Part shown: piece after piece, positions 1 to 12,959 of the stretch
Numbering within the stretch: position 1 is the first letter of the stretch
How the letters are laid out: each line of letters opens with the position of its first letter
Origin: Metopolophium dirhodum
Taxonomy: Eukaryota > Arthropoda > Insecta > Hemiptera > Aphididae
Length of the DNA: 64,000 nt
Reading direction: 5' to 3'
Assembly: GCF_019925205.1 (NCBI RefSeq)
Contig: NC_083566.1
Coordinates: 5,084,001-5,148,000 of the forward strand
Translations under genes and position numbers: made by a program
Notes under the pieces: model-generated
What the model saw: only the letters and a program-made list of their open reading frames with translations
The model's database searches: none
What the model was told of the DNA's origin: nothing

Positions 1-38
1 CGTATTATAATAGTTTTAACAATAAATTATAAAAATCA

Positions 39-908
39 GGTAAGTGGGTAACGCTCTGCTGTACATTAGGTATCAAAAGAGTTACTGTAATGGATGACGT
101 GTTAAATTTGAATTAAATGATATAAAATCATTATACCTATAGGAAAACTATTCTGAGCGAAGGCAGTCTGTCAATCTAATAATATGACTAAATATTTTTT
201 ATGATATATTTGTGATCAAAGTAGTTTTTTTTTACTATTTGCCATTCGGAATTAGTACAGTATGTTGAATTGATTTTACCGAAAAATTGCATTTGAAAAT
301 GTCATTGTGTGTATAAAGTATTAAAATACAATCATATATTTTAAAAGTTTCAAGCCTAACACAGGAATAATTTTTTAAGTTTCAGTTTGAACTACTTACG
401 TCAAACATTGTTTTAAATTTTCATTACTTATCTATATAGTAACAACAGCTTATAAGGAACGTTGTATTAATTTTTAAAGTTTTTTACCCAAACGAAAAAT
501 TATTTATCAACAAAAAAAAAAACTAATAGGTAAAAGTCGAAATTTAAGGTCGAAAGTAGTCATAATATTTTGAAAATCTTTTGATGTATAAAAAATTCCA
601 GTATAAACATACAGTGAGAATTGCATGTATGCACGGATAATTTTTTAGAGTTACTGTTACACCATAAAACAAAATTAAATTGTTCGAAAACCAGTTTTGC
701 AAAAAATCTCTTTATTTTCTTAATGTTTTTGTTATTCCTGATGCATTTGTAAACTATTGGTAATTTATTGACCCCGACAATTCCAACTATATTATATTGC
801 CTTTTAAAAATGATGCTGAAGAAAAAATTGAAGCATTTTACACCCCCAAAACGTGAAGACGACAGGCACAAGAAAACACACATCATCGCTCCGCTCAGAA
901 TCTAAAAA
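39..908. repeat. Interspersed repeat, copy A
   Basis: The left end (TAAGTGGGTAACGCTCTGCTG) is shared with a second copy at 10945-11388. Both go on to a block with ATTCTGAGCG followed by a GTCTGTCAATC-like or TTTGTCAGTC-like string, then GTTGAATTGAT. Both finish with CTCAGAAT(C/T)TAAAA. The internal ATTCTGAGCG near 148 and CGCTCAGAAT near 892 are inverted, so the unit has inverted-repeat character. Copy A is about twice as long as copy B, which implies an insertion or a different subfamily. No open frame in it looks like a transposase. I recall this family as frequent in aphid genomes, but that is memory and not a search. Confidence 0.6.
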
Positions 909-3900
909 GTTTTTAATCAAATTTCTACACAAGCTATACTATAGGTATGGTCACCGAGACACTTAACTTTTTTAAAGCCGGTATGCGAAATAATACTATG
1001 CATTATTTAAACATATTATTTGTCTTTGTATCTCAAGTACTTTCCGTTTTTAATCTATTATCATAACACTCCGACAAGCATTCATAATATGGTACCTTAA
1101 GGACGATATATTTTATTATACAATTTTAATTCCAACATAGGAGTCTAATTTAGAAAACACGCGTAGCGTTGATGTGAATCAAAAATGGTTCATAATAATA
1201 TATCCGCGTTACCTACTTTAAATTTCCCCCACAATTTTCAAACTTTCAACTTTATATTGTACAGTAAAAAAGACCCGACGGACACTTTATGGGTTCAAAT
1301 AATCCCCATAGATAAGTAGGTAGGTACACGATTAAGTTATCAATTTTTGTTTATTTAAATTACAACATTTGTTTTGTTTACGATTTCAAAAAGTACCACT
1401 TACTAATACAAAAGTTCAAAATCAAAATCAATGTTATCATAATATAATATGCATAAATGCAACCTTAGTTTATATTATTTATTTATACGTATACAGAATT
1501 AATTTTTTACACACAAATGCTTTCGCATTGATTTGTCAAAGTCGCAAGAATTTTACAAAAATATAATATTATTATTATGATTGAACTCTTGCATTTCAGT
1601 CCTTATACAATCTATACACAGATTCTTAAACAAACCATTTGAGGATGTTGGTACACGTCATTATTATTATAATTTTTTTCTCGTGTTCTGCAGATAATTT
1701 TATCGATTTTGTTTTTTCAATCAAAATAATATTGTAAATAGTAGGTATACCTACCCAGTTATTAAATAAATTCGAACGTTATATACGAACACCTACGATT
1801 GTATTTAAACGACACATAAGAACTACGTGTGTGAACTACGATGTGTTCCATAATTCATGGTTTTTATTATTATGATTATTGTTATCATTAACATTCCCGA
1901 ATTTTAGATGTAATTATTCATTTTGTTTAGTGGAAAATTTAATTTCACGCAAATATTCTTCTCATTAGTTATGTGATGACGTTATCTGTCCAGATGTCTC
2001 AACAATTCATATTATATATCCTATGTAAAACCGGTACTCCGGTACTCGGGATTAATAAATCTGCCTATTGTTCACTACCGTACAGATTATACTTGCGAGT
2101 ACAGTGTGTATAACCTAACACTAGTTCTCCATTATGTTACCTCGATTATACAGTATAAGTTATTGCGTTCACATAACAATGTAATGTCTGTACTTGATAA
2201 AACTAAAAAAAACTTATACTCTCCTAAGATGGTTAAAACATAACAGCTATGATATTAATTATAGGAATACTATAATATTACCTGTTCGTGTATTATGATA
2301 TTTGTAGTTTGTACAGACAACTTGTAAATATTTTATCAAATAATTCTATTATATTATAATAGTAAATAATATAATAAATTATTATTATTAATGATATAGT
2401 ACTTTATGAACGTGTTCCTATCGAATAAAATCACACTAAAATTCCTATAGGAAATATTTCTATACAGGTACCTAATGTTTTTCAAAAATACTTTGACAAT
2501 ATCTCGAAATATTATATTAATTGAAGTAAAATACAATGTTTGTACCATGTTACACAAATATATTATAATATTGTAATGAATAACTTTAATTTTTTCATTA
2601 ATTAATATATAACACAAACCTGTAGTACATTTTTGATTAAAAACTACATGTGAAATCGTAAAATAACATATTTCATAGTCATATATTATTATGTTCTGTA
2701 CAATAATTTATAACACATAATATAGGTACTATTAAAATGCTATTGGAATAATAATGCAATGCCAACCTACTCCTTATTTTTTTTGGCTTATCATTAATTT
2801 TTATGGTGTAATCATTTATTATGTTATCATGTTGTTTTATTTGTGTTATAGTATTTACACTGAGTACAAAATAGAAAATAAATATGTGTTGGGTGAATTT
2901 AGTTGTATAGATACATTACATGACGTACAGTCTTACACGATGCCATAACAGTTTTGTGGTCAATGGTCTGTTGAAATTCAAGTAAGCCACATGTGTCTAA
3001 CTGTGTATCCAAATCATGCCGAATAGGTATGCATTCAATTTGTTTTTACCTTTTAAACCACCAATAGATATCAATACACATATAGAGATATAATATATTA
3101 TAAATTATTATGAATATTACACTGTCTGTCTGTTTAAAATTGGAATTGGAATTTTAATCAGTAAAATAAAGATTAGGTATTATTATTACTGTTATAAGTT
3201 GATCTGTGATGGCTAAACAATATATTGGTAAACATATAAAAATTAAATGTAAATAGCCGATTATTAATTTAAGGTTTATGTTCAATTATTTTTTTTTCAA
3301 TTTAATAATTATGACAAGTTAAAATACGGAGGAAAAAAATCAAGTTGTCAACCAAATGTATTTATACATTTTTGATAAACCTAGAAAATATCAAAACATA
3401 TTTTAATGTGTTATTGATCATGATTGGTCGAACTAATATAACTACTAATATGTAAGACATGATAAAATATAGACGAATTTTTATTTGTAAAATTCATAAT
3501 AATATAATATAACCGATGTAATTGTATCATGTTTCAAAACATATTAAATCAAAAACAAACTATCAAACATGTATAAAGTTTACCAACTAATACTCATCAT
3601 TAAAAAGTTTTCATACTGACATTTAGTATGGTTTAATTCTTGTTGCTTACAAACTTATTCAAAAAAATTATTATTATTTTTAATAAGGACTATTATAATT
3701 TAATCATGGTTTCAGGGTGTCTAAGTTGTAGTAAGTTTAGTACTTACTACAACGTATACCTACAATTTTTTTAAAAATCTCTCAGCAATATTATATGACG
3801 CATATACTAGGTAATTATGTACTTATAACATTATTAAACATACAAATCATTGAAATATTTAGAGTTTTTGATTTTTTTATACATACACATGTCTTGTCTT

Positions 3901-3989
3901 ACTTTACTTGAGTTTAATTGCGATAAACCATACAACTATAGTTTCTGATCTGTACTGTATAAAATTAATAATACCAGGGTAATAACCTG
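909..3989. other. AT-rich noncoding stretch
   Basis: Dominated by TATTATAAT-type sequence with frequent stops in all frames. The few open frames of 60-90 codons are rich in Ile, Tyr, Asn and Leu and have no recognisable motif. I see no RNA gene or mobile-element end here. Confidence 0.5.
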
Positions 3990-4900
3990 TACATTTTTGT
4001 TTTTTTTTTCGTTTTGAAAGTATAATATTATAATATACTAAAGAAGCTGGTACGTTAGTTGGTCAAAGACTATCGTGAATCGTCCTTCTTCACAGTGTTT
4101 AGAGGATATCTGGACTGTGTCTTCGAATAATGGTTTATTTTCTGGTATTCAGACTCTTGATTATCCGATAGCGAGGCCGCCGTAAACATGCTCTTGATAA
4201 GTTATTGTTTGGCAGGTTTTCTCGTTAATGAGGACATTTGGAGGTCTGTAGGATCGCCTCTATTATCGTATTTGTTTTCTTCAGTATCTTTGTTATTCAA
4301 TGTTATGATCAGTATATGTGTTGTTAGGCCGAATATCAATAGTAATGATTGTATTTTTTTTTCGCTTTGTTTTTAATAATCTGTTCCAAGCCAGGTTCTC
4401 ACTTGAGAGTTTGAAATAAAAAGGGTTATAGGTTTTTATTTGCTAAGTGTTGATTAAAACTTGATCTTAGTATTGGTGCAAAAGTTAATTTTAGGCTAGT
4501 ATTTCTGTTACAATTTTTTTAAGAGTGAGTGTAAAAATGTATTCCAACATTTGTGAAAAGATGTTTTAAGAATTTTGGATGGCTAATATGAAGTGGTTTT
4601 ATGAAATATCTTATGTTATTACTTTTGCCGCACTGATATAAATTGTAAAGAGGAGCATTAACAAACAAGAGCATTCAAGAACCTACTCCAGCTTGGATAC
4701 TGTCCAAGTGAGATGCAAGGTTTATTTTTCAATGAGTATTTCCATTAGATCATTTGATTATACACTTTCAGTTGCTCTGTATGTTTGAGCTCATGTCTTT
4801 AAAATTCGATTTCTAAGGTTTTTTTTTCTGTATTTAGGTACAGGGTTAATGTCATTGATTTGTCTAAAAAGAAAAGTTTTCATGATGCGTGAATACAATA
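3990..4900. other. G/T-skewed block with short coding-like frames, unidentified
   Basis: From about 4.0 to 4.9 kb the + strand becomes rich in G and T compared with its A-rich neighbours. A frame without ATG opens near 4041 and runs to a stop near 4187; it contains LEDIWTVSS. The next frame, 4188-4376, contains NEDIWRSVGSP. The repeated (L/N)EDIW pattern in two frames may mean a broken, once-coding sequence or a short internal duplication. I do not recognise a family. It could be a decayed transposon or an untranslated transcript. Confidence 0.2.
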
Positions 4901-5639
4901 AATTGCAGATGATAAATTGCAAATAATATACAATTAATTATATAAAATAAAAATATTAATTACTAGCTAATGACTATAATGTTGAAGCCGTAATAAATGA
5001 ATTAAAAAAAAAAATAAAAATATTAATTTTATTTTTGTTTATATTATTTTACACTTTTGTAATTAGCAATATTATAATAATATATTTCGTAAACAAACAA
5101 ATATTGCAAAATTAATAATCAAAATGAAGCCTAATAAATATAATATCAGTATAAATAACTAAACAAAGTAACTATTTCTAAAAATTAATGGCGAGATCTA
5201 ACAATTTGCACGCTTGTATTTATTATTTGTATATCAATGCAATTACTTTTTTATGACATAATATATTTTCAAATTATAGGTACCATTCCTCAATCTTTAA
5301 TTCGTCGAAGAAACTTGTTCAGCTGTGTTGATTCAATGTCTAATACAACAACGATAGTGATAAAATCTACTCAGCTGTCCTTCGTCACTCTGCAAACTAA
5401 CATTAATCTAATCATCCAAACATCTCGATTTTAACATCGGCTGATTTACTATTCGCACATGCGCTTTTACGATCTCTTCTCACGTCTTTTATCTAAGTAA
5501 ACGCATGTATAGTGTTACTGAAATCACCGCTGCAGCGTGTAAAGTTGTCGTACGCGTATCATTACATATAATTATTGTTTTTATCAAGAAATTTTTCTAT
5601 TGCGTTTTTTATAATATTAATAATAGTTATTGTTCTATA
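4901..5639. other. AT-rich noncoding stretch
   Basis: AT-rich sequence with A runs. The open frame at 5237-5434 has no motif. Nothing supportable is seen before the CpG-rich block begins near 5640. Confidence 0.45.
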
Positions 5640-6067
5640 GATGGTGCGTCCTCGGAACGTTTTTGACGAAATTATTATCACGCCATTAATTTACTATTAT
5701 TTACTAGATCACATTTTACACAACAACGACGACGACGACGGTGTAGCGTTTCTCCGACGAATCGCGAATAACGGATTGTATAAACGTGGTACGTTCGGTA
5801 TATATATGTACAGTGGCGGCGGCGGCGGTCGTAGGTCGGTCGGTGTGTAGTCGCGAGCGCGAGAGCCGGATGAAAGCCTCGGCGAGGCGGCCGACGCGTA
5901 TTATAATATTATATCCGCAAAACGGGCCGTCCGTGTGACGTGTTTTCCGTCGCGTTACCGTGCACAACCCATAAATAGTGCTTAAATCTGCAAAAGATAT
6001 ACTAAAAACGTATACACAAGTATAACATATCTGCGTTGCCGCCTCTATATAAATATATATAATGTAA

Positions 6068-6116
6068 GAGTGGGTGGGTGAGAGACGGAGAGAGTGAGTG
6101 AGTGAGTGAGTGAGAG
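6068..6116. repeat. GAGT-type tetranucleotide microsatellite
   Basis: Imperfect GGGT/GAGA followed by six GAGT units from about 6092 to 6114. Confidence 0.85.
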
Positions 6117-6313
6117 GAGCTGCGCCCGGTCGGGTCAGGCGAACGATGGCACTATATACTACTACACTGTCGGACGGGCCGGGATGGGGACGCGGTTAGG
6201 TCGGTTGACGTCGGGCGCTCGTGCCCGCAATAAATATACGACCGCCGCCACCTACCTCCAACCGCACGCGTATAATATATCCACCGGCGGCCACGATAAT
6301 ATAATTCTGTATA

Positions 6314-6398
6314 CCCACACACACACACACACCCACTTACCCACACACACGCACCCACATACCCACACACTCGCACGCACGCACGCACGCACACACGC
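6314..6398. repeat. Compound CA / CCCA / CGCA microsatellite
   Basis: About 85 bases of CA repeats mixed with CCCA, GCAC and CGCA units. It keeps frames open on both strands and explains the His/Thr-rich and Val/Cys-rich frames here. Confidence 0.85.
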
Positions 6399-6714
6399 AT
6401 ATACATACGCCCGGGGAGTCGGATCACGGAATATTTTCGCTGAAAAACGTCACCTCACACGACCCGGCGATAAATCACGTTTGTTTTATATATATTGTTA
6501 TTGTTATTATTATTACTATTAATATTACTATTATAATATGCGTTATTCGATCCGAACAGTTAAGTGCGCGCATGCGCCGCACTTTATGACGTGATTTTTC
6601 ACCACGATGTGGCTACGCGTACTTTGTGTAGTAATAATAATATTATGAGTGTGACTTGCCCGGTCGGTCCGACCGACCCACCCTGTCTTCGCCGATGATG
6701 TATCGAATATGTAC

Positions 6715-7224
6715 GCCAGGTGGACTTAGAAGCTGGCTTGGTGTAGACCTCGGTTGCGATATCCTCCGCTAACCGATCGTATATAGTGAAACGACGACGA
6801 TGGGTTTTGCGGGATTTTGGGTGGAAGGTCATGATATAGCAATAAAAGCCGGTTCGGTCGGAAGGAACGAATCCATAATATTTCACACCACGGATCGCGG
6901 TTTTCGTGTCCGTACTCCTCATGGATAACCGTGTCCAGAAAAACGACGTGGTGGAAAATATTCAGCCACAGGCTGGACCAAATGGAACGGGTTTGGTGTA
7001 GATCTCGGTTGTGGTATCCTCCACTAACCGATCGTGAACTGACGACGGTGTGTGTTGTGGCATTCCCGGCAGTAAGTTATTATATTATAAAAATAAGAGC
7101 CGGTTCGGTCGGAGGCGACGTTTTAAAAATATTTCACACCACGAGCTCGCGGTTGCAGTTAATATGTCCGTTCTCTTCTTTCTTAACCATGTCCAGAAAC
7201 GCGGTGTAGTAGAAAATTTTCGCT
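6715..7224 (+). repeat. Diverged tandem duplication of a ~255-bp unit
   Basis: Unit 1 begins near 6715 and unit 2 near 6968. GTGTAGACCTCGGTTG at 6741 matches GTGTAGATCTCGGTTG at 6996, an offset of 255. Further shared blocks in the same order are TATCCTCC.CTAACCGATCGT, GCCGGTTCGGTCGGA, ATTTCACACCACG, GTCCAGAAA and the terminal (T/A)G.AGAAAAT. Divergence is substantial, with small indels, so it is not recent. The unit has no continuous frame common to both copies. Confidence 0.8.
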
Positions 7225-7260
7225 CGTCGCGTAATTACTTCGATTGAAATTTGCAACAAG

Positions 7261-10200
7261 CGTCAGCACGGTTTTCGGATCATAACCAGTCGATGTATGC
7301 GCGAGAACAAACAACTATAGGTCACGGAGAAAAACAACTCGATTTTATACTCTTTCACAATATAATAATAACAACATAAAGTATCACAACATTCGTAATA
7401 TTATATTATATTGTACACGGTTGCATGTCATTGTATACGCAGCGTTATTCATCTTGAGCTGCTACTCGCTTGGCAATAAACAAAATTGATATAATATACT
7501 TGGCAGTTGTGATAATAGTTATGAGTACGAAAAATACACGGCGCCGTACCGATCGTGCCCAAAGTACTTACCTACCATAGAACACTGAATTAAAAATGCT
7601 GCATTCGGTCGTTATGACTGTTGCGTAGTCAATGGTAGTGCCTAAATAATTGTTTTATACATCATACATACCTACTAATAATATACGACTATCGCGAATA
7701 CAATGATATTGCTAATCGAGGGTAGTCACGTTTTTTCTGTGTTTTTTTTTTTTTTTTATCAAAAATAAAATAATTTTAGGCCCTGAGGCGGAGCAATCAT
7801 GATTGTATTGGTCTTACCATGGGGTGTATGTGTGTATTTTGTTTTGTAATTTGGTAAGTTTTTACTTTTTACGCTTATTCATATTAATTTGGAAACGTAT
7901 GGTATAGCAGGCTCGTATCACTGTTAAATTAATAATAATAAATAAATGTTACTACATGAAAATTAGTCGGCCTAAATAAATTCATTTTTTTTGGTAGTTT
8001 TCGAGTTAATAATTATATTAAGTAACCATCTTTTTTGTTAAAAATTAAAATCATGGAATAATAATAAAATATAATAACCCATACACTATAATAATAACGA
8101 CGTATGTATAGATATTTACTAAATTATTAAACCAAATACTTCTGTCAATAATGCTAAGATATAAAACAGTTTTCAAGCAAACAATATTATAAATTATTTA
8201 TTTTGTCCTCCTAAAATGAAGTCTTAAAGTATTGAATAAATATAATACAAAATATATAGTACAATTTAAAACGACTGAGAAGAGTGAGTTTTCTTCTAGA
8301 CCGGATAACCATTATTTAATTAGTAGAATTTTCTATGAGGCTTCCGAGGTAGATCGAATTAAAAGTCGGTTTACATAATATTATTTACACAAATAAAAAC
8401 AGTCGGAGAAATAGCTTTGTGGTAACATAGTAACAAGAAATCGAAACAAAACTTTTTATCGTATGTATTATAACGTAGTAAAGTTCACAATTCCTTGATC
8501 ATAAATATTCACACCATCGTAAACTATTTGGTTTTATGAGGTTAACAAACGCGTAGGACCAATATTTGAATGAATTGGTAATAACTGTTGACACGCGTTA
8601 TAAAGTAAATCAAAAATAGTCCCGTAGACGAACATAATGCTATCGATTAATAAAATATGAATGTCCGCCAAACGAAAAAAATTAGGAAGGTATATTATTA
8701 TATTAGTAAGTTTAAAAACAAAGAAAATGAATAAATTAAAAAATATCAAACTTGTTTAGAGTTTTAAGGTTTATAACATTATTATGAGTGTTTGATGTTT
8801 TTTATAGAAAGGTTTTCATAATTTGTGTCGCGTGTGACATGCGAAAATTGCGATCGCTTATAGTTTCAGGGGGGTAATACAAATCCAATCATTTTTAGTT
8901 TGCAACATAATACCAGCTACAACGGCGTACACGAACATACTTACTTCAAATAAATATATTGAAACGTTACAGATAAATTAAATAGATTTGTTGACAATTA
9001 TAATTACAACGCCTTGATAGTAACATTAATTCATTTCGGCATCATATTTGCACAGTACAAAATACTAATATCAATATAACAATCTGCAAATTAATTGGCA
9101 GCCACGAACGTGCTGATTATTGTTACGTACTAATGCCAGATATTTGGAGTGGTATATTATGTACCTATTTTGATATCAATAATGATCGAATATAATAATT
9201 ATAACTTCACATTTTATTACAACCGCATTAAAAGTTCGATTTAATGTCATTCAAATATAGCATATACCATTTCATATTGATACACATATTATTATATAGG
9301 TATATAAATATTTATTTTTCATTCAGTTAAACTTTGATATTTTATCGTACCTACCTATACATATATGTATCATACGAACTGAAAAAGAAATAAACTTATC
9401 TATTATTTGTATACACTTTATATTTCGATTTTATTTCCACTTCTATGTAAGAAGTATATATTATTATATATATTATTTCTATATCCAGTGAATTTCCCGC
9501 CAACGGGAAAATATTTCCTCGAATCAATGACAATGACGACTTACTCAAAAAATGCAAATATACTATTATTTACTATACTTAACCTAATTTTTGATGTATT
9601 GATTTTGTTTAAGTAAAATTAAACAGTCTAACATAATAATAAATACATGGATTATGTATTTAAAGATTTATTAATATCTTACAGTTATCAAGTTTATATG
9701 CTTTAAAATGTTTAAGTTAACATTGCTTTTTTTGTATTAGTATTTAATATAATATCTTGGTACCAACCAAGTTGAGTGACATAACTTAAACATAGTTTGA
9801 GTGCATAGTTGAGAGTCCTGTAATGACAATTACTTAATGTTCAGTCAAAATACGAATGCCAACATTTTCGTCTAAACATTGATGGATATTTTACTGAATA
9901 AAGTTCAAACGTTACTTTAATTTCAATTTTCTACGGGACAGGCTTATAACGAACCATCTATATTGGTAAGCTAGTATTGTTTACTACTATTATGCTTGTG
10001 CCATAATATCGAGTTACATAGTACACATTTAGCCCATTTAGATGTTTGCAAAAAGGACGCTAAAATATACAATTCGTTTTGTTTAGATTATTGAAAATAA
10101 AAAAAAAATAACGACAAAACCCACTAAATGTTTAATGAGATTAGGATTTTAACTTTTAAGTTCGTCATTTATTGGAATATTAAGGTAATTTAACTTACAA

Positions 10201-10944
10201 TTCGTTTTATCTAAGATATCCCTGGGCAACTTATTTTGGTTCTTTTTTTTGCCATTTACTAATTAGTGGGCTAATTAGTGTACTTAATTAAGTACCAGGC
10301 AAGCACACTGAGCATTATAAACATTTATTAAGGAAAGAAATTAAGATGTACTGTTAGAATGATACTGCTTTTGAGAAGACGTATATATACCTAAAATGCA
10401 CTTAGGTGTAGTAAAAGTTGAGTTATTTGCCCTCCTCTAAAACAAGTAACTAGTGTCTAATTATTAACAAAATGTTGTATTCTTACAACAATAATTACAG
10501 TCGTTAGTTATCTGTTCATGCAATAATATAGTAATACATGTTTTAGTTTGCATTAGTTACGTAGTAAGCATTGTTCAAAAAATTATATTTAATGTATTAC
10601 CGTATTTGATGGTAAAAACGTTGTACAATATAAATAAGTAATAAGTATGTAATAACATAATTATCGTCCAATTTCCAAATGAATCATTATACAAGTTATT
10701 AAAAAGCCGTTTTCTGAATACCAGCAATGTTTTAATGAATAATAAAAATATAACGTATGTCTGGCTAAGTGGATAAGACATTGATTGGTCAACGCATTTC
10801 AAAACTACTTGATAGTAATATTTAAGCGTAAAATCAGTAGTGCAAAAATCATCAAACTAATAGTAATTAAGGTTAAAATCAAAATTAAATTACTTGATAC
10901 AATATTATTATAAATAATATTATAGAGAAAGTCATAAAAAAAAA
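7261..10944. other. AT-rich noncoding stretch
   Basis: A T run of 17 lies at 7741-7757, followed by a GC-richer tag (CCCTGAGGCGGAG), which could be the poly-A end of an unidentified minus-strand retroposon. Otherwise AT-rich DNA with scattered short frames lacking motifs. No RNA gene seen. Confidence 0.45.
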
Positions 10945-11388
10945 GCAGTTAAGTGGATGTCACTCTGCTGTACAGTAGGTTACAAGTGGGTCAATGAATA
11001 ATGAAAAACGATTCTGAGCGGAGACGCTTTGTCAGTCTATATATTTTATATTGTTATTATTTAGTATAGCCTGTAAGTTGAATTGATATTATAATATTGT
11101 AATTATTTATTCGTTTCTATGGTGACAAACAAAGCGTTATAAATTAAAATCCCATTTTAAGCGGATTTTTGTAATTTTTTGGTTATTTTTCCCGGTAACT
11201 AGATATTGAGAAAATCGAAAAATGACCTCTCTAAAGTACCATCTTAATCCGATTTGCTAATAGATGAGATACTATATTATGTTGAAATCAAAGCACTCCT
11301 TCTGGTAGAAATCTTGTGTACGGGATACAAATAAAAATAAACACCATTGTAAAACCACCAGCTTCCTCGTTCTACTCAGAATTTAAAA
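10945..11388. repeat. Interspersed repeat, copy B
   Basis: Same family as the repeat at 39-908. It shares the CACTCTGCTGTACA start, the GATTCTGAGCGGAGACG block, GTTGAATTGAT and the end TACTCAGAATTTAAAA. It is about 445 bp, shorter than the first copy, with no transposase-like frame. The central part contains TTTTCCCGGTAACTAG and a GTGTACGGGATACAAA stretch. Confidence 0.65.
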
Positions 11389-12645
11389 CTAACTTAAATG
11401 TATTCAATATCCTAAACATGGTATTCCTTCAATATACGCATGAGTATGCCTTAAAAATATTATTAAAAATATTATGTACTTGATATTATGAAAAAATAAA
11501 ATATAATATAATATAAACATAATAATAAAAACCAATTTTATAATGTATTTTATATTATATTGTTATTTATTATTGTGAATACTATTTTAACTTTTAGATA
11601 TATTTTATTCCAGTAGATGTAATTACTTCTTTGTCTTATGTATATTTACTCACAATGAACCAATATAAAAGTAAATAAATAAATTATTCGAAAATGTATA
11701 CCCAAAGTATAAGATATATGCAAATATATTATTATGCGACATAAAACTTGGCATACGATTTTTTAAAGTTTATAAAACAAATATCAGTTTAACTCTGCAG
11801 AGCGTAATAACTAAAAAAGAAATATACAATTCCATAAGAAAATATTGAGTATAATATTATATTATAATATTTAGTCATAAACCAAATGAACATGAAAAAT
11901 AATTATTTGTCAATAATATTTTGTGATGTATTTATGTTGCATATACAACACGCCGCGTTACACATTATACTTGACCGGTGGACACCATACTGTCTAGACT
12001 TTTGTAAGTGATCACGATTCGGTTTCATTCGTGCGAGAAAACAGAAGATTATTATTTACTTTAAAATTCTATGCAATTCTAAATCATTGAATTGGAAGAA
12101 GAGTTATGGTAGTCAAGGTTGATTTACTAAAATGTATACAATTTAAGTGGTTAAAATAATAATATGAACTTCAATAGTTAATATTAATATTACAGAATCA
12201 ATATTGTCAAAATAAATTGGGTTAACTTGTATAATATAAAATGTATAATTTGTATTGATACACAATTCTAAATTGTATTCTACTACGAAAAAATGTACGA
12301 GTAACAAATGTTTATAATAGTTCTACGATGGCCTGGTATAATACAATCTCTTGCCTGTTATGTTTGAACTTATATTAACAAACATATACGCGGAGTGCGC
12401 AATCAACTAAAACGACTGTCAGCGTGTACGAACCAATTAAGACTGTTTATTATGTTCCAAAAAGGCTATCGCCGTATCGCACTATACGCCGATACCGATT
12501 ACATAATATTATATATTAATTAGGTAACATTCATAACATTGCCATTATTATCAGTATTTACTAGAATATATTATTATCCATAATGTTTTAACCTTTATGT
12601 TTTTATTTTATATCCACAGCAAAGAACTTTAAAACATTTTAGATT
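11389..12645. other. AT-rich noncoding stretch
   Basis: Mostly TATTATA-type sequence, somewhat GC-richer near 11950-12040 and 12390-12490. No exon, RNA gene or transposon end could be supported. Confidence 0.45.
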
Positions 12646-12657
12646 AATATTATTATT

Positions 12658-12946
12658 ATTTTTTTTTTTTTATTTATTAGTTAACTCACGGCAACTTATG
12701 CCATTGGGTGGTTTTTGAACTGTGGGGGAGGGAAAAGTAGGTGTAAGCACGTGTGTGTAGTTTTGGCAGATTTTAAAGTGGGCACCCGTAGGTATCTGCC
12801 ATGTCCAGGTGGGGGAAGGCGGCACTTGTTCTCCAGACACAGTGACTTGCCCGAAGAAAAATGCCACCCGTGAACCGAGGTTTGAACCAGCGCCGCTGTG
12901 CGTCACAACCGACGCCTTAGTCCGCTCGGCCACTCCGTCCCCCATA
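12658..12946 (-). mobile_element. tRNA-derived SINE
   Basis: Read on the minus strand, the element begins GGGGGACGGAGTGGCCGAG, with a pol III A box (GAGTGGCCGAGCGGA, 12921-12935). A B box follows (GGTTCAAACCT, 12878-12888) about 35 bases on, the spacing of a Leu/Ser-type tRNA with a long variable arm. A tRNA-unrelated body of about 200 bases follows, then a poly-A tail (T run at 12661-12673 on +). AATATTATTATT lies on both sides (12646-12657 and 12947-12958) and may be the target duplication, though this string is common locally. The 91-codon minus-strand frame over it is a by-product. The head has the layout of a SINE and not of a working tRNA because the acceptor stem does not close. Confidence 0.8.
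12878..12935 (-). promoter_or_regulatory. Internal RNA polymerase III promoter (A and B boxes) of the SINE
   Basis: The A box TGGCCGAGCGG fits TGGCnnAGnGG exactly. The B box GGTTCAAACCT fits GGTTCGAnnCC with one change (G to A). Confidence 0.7.
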
Positions 12947-12959
12947 AATATTATTATTC

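Larger units (their letters stand above)
5640..7260. promoter_or_regulatory. CpG-rich island, possible promoter or regulatory block
   Basis: GC content and CpG density rise abruptly (GGCGGCGGCGG near 5815, many CGCG and CGACG). TATA-like strings occur inside (TATATAAATA at 6046-6055), with GAGT and CA microsatellites and a local tandem duplication at its right end. Open frames on both strands overlap simple repeats and look spurious. In insects such blocks often mark 5' ends of genes or enhancers. No exon with a convincing start and donor was found here, so the regulatory role is inference. Confidence 0.35.

Noticed and set aside
6106..6522. 138-codon + frame with His-Thr repeats
   Set aside because: Depends on the CA microsatellite and ends in a Tyr run from ATT-like sequence; the minus strand is open too.
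12670..12945. 91-codon minus-strand frame MGDGVAERTKASV...
   Set aside because: It lies wholly within the tRNA-derived SINE; the apparent peptide is translated tRNA-like sequence.
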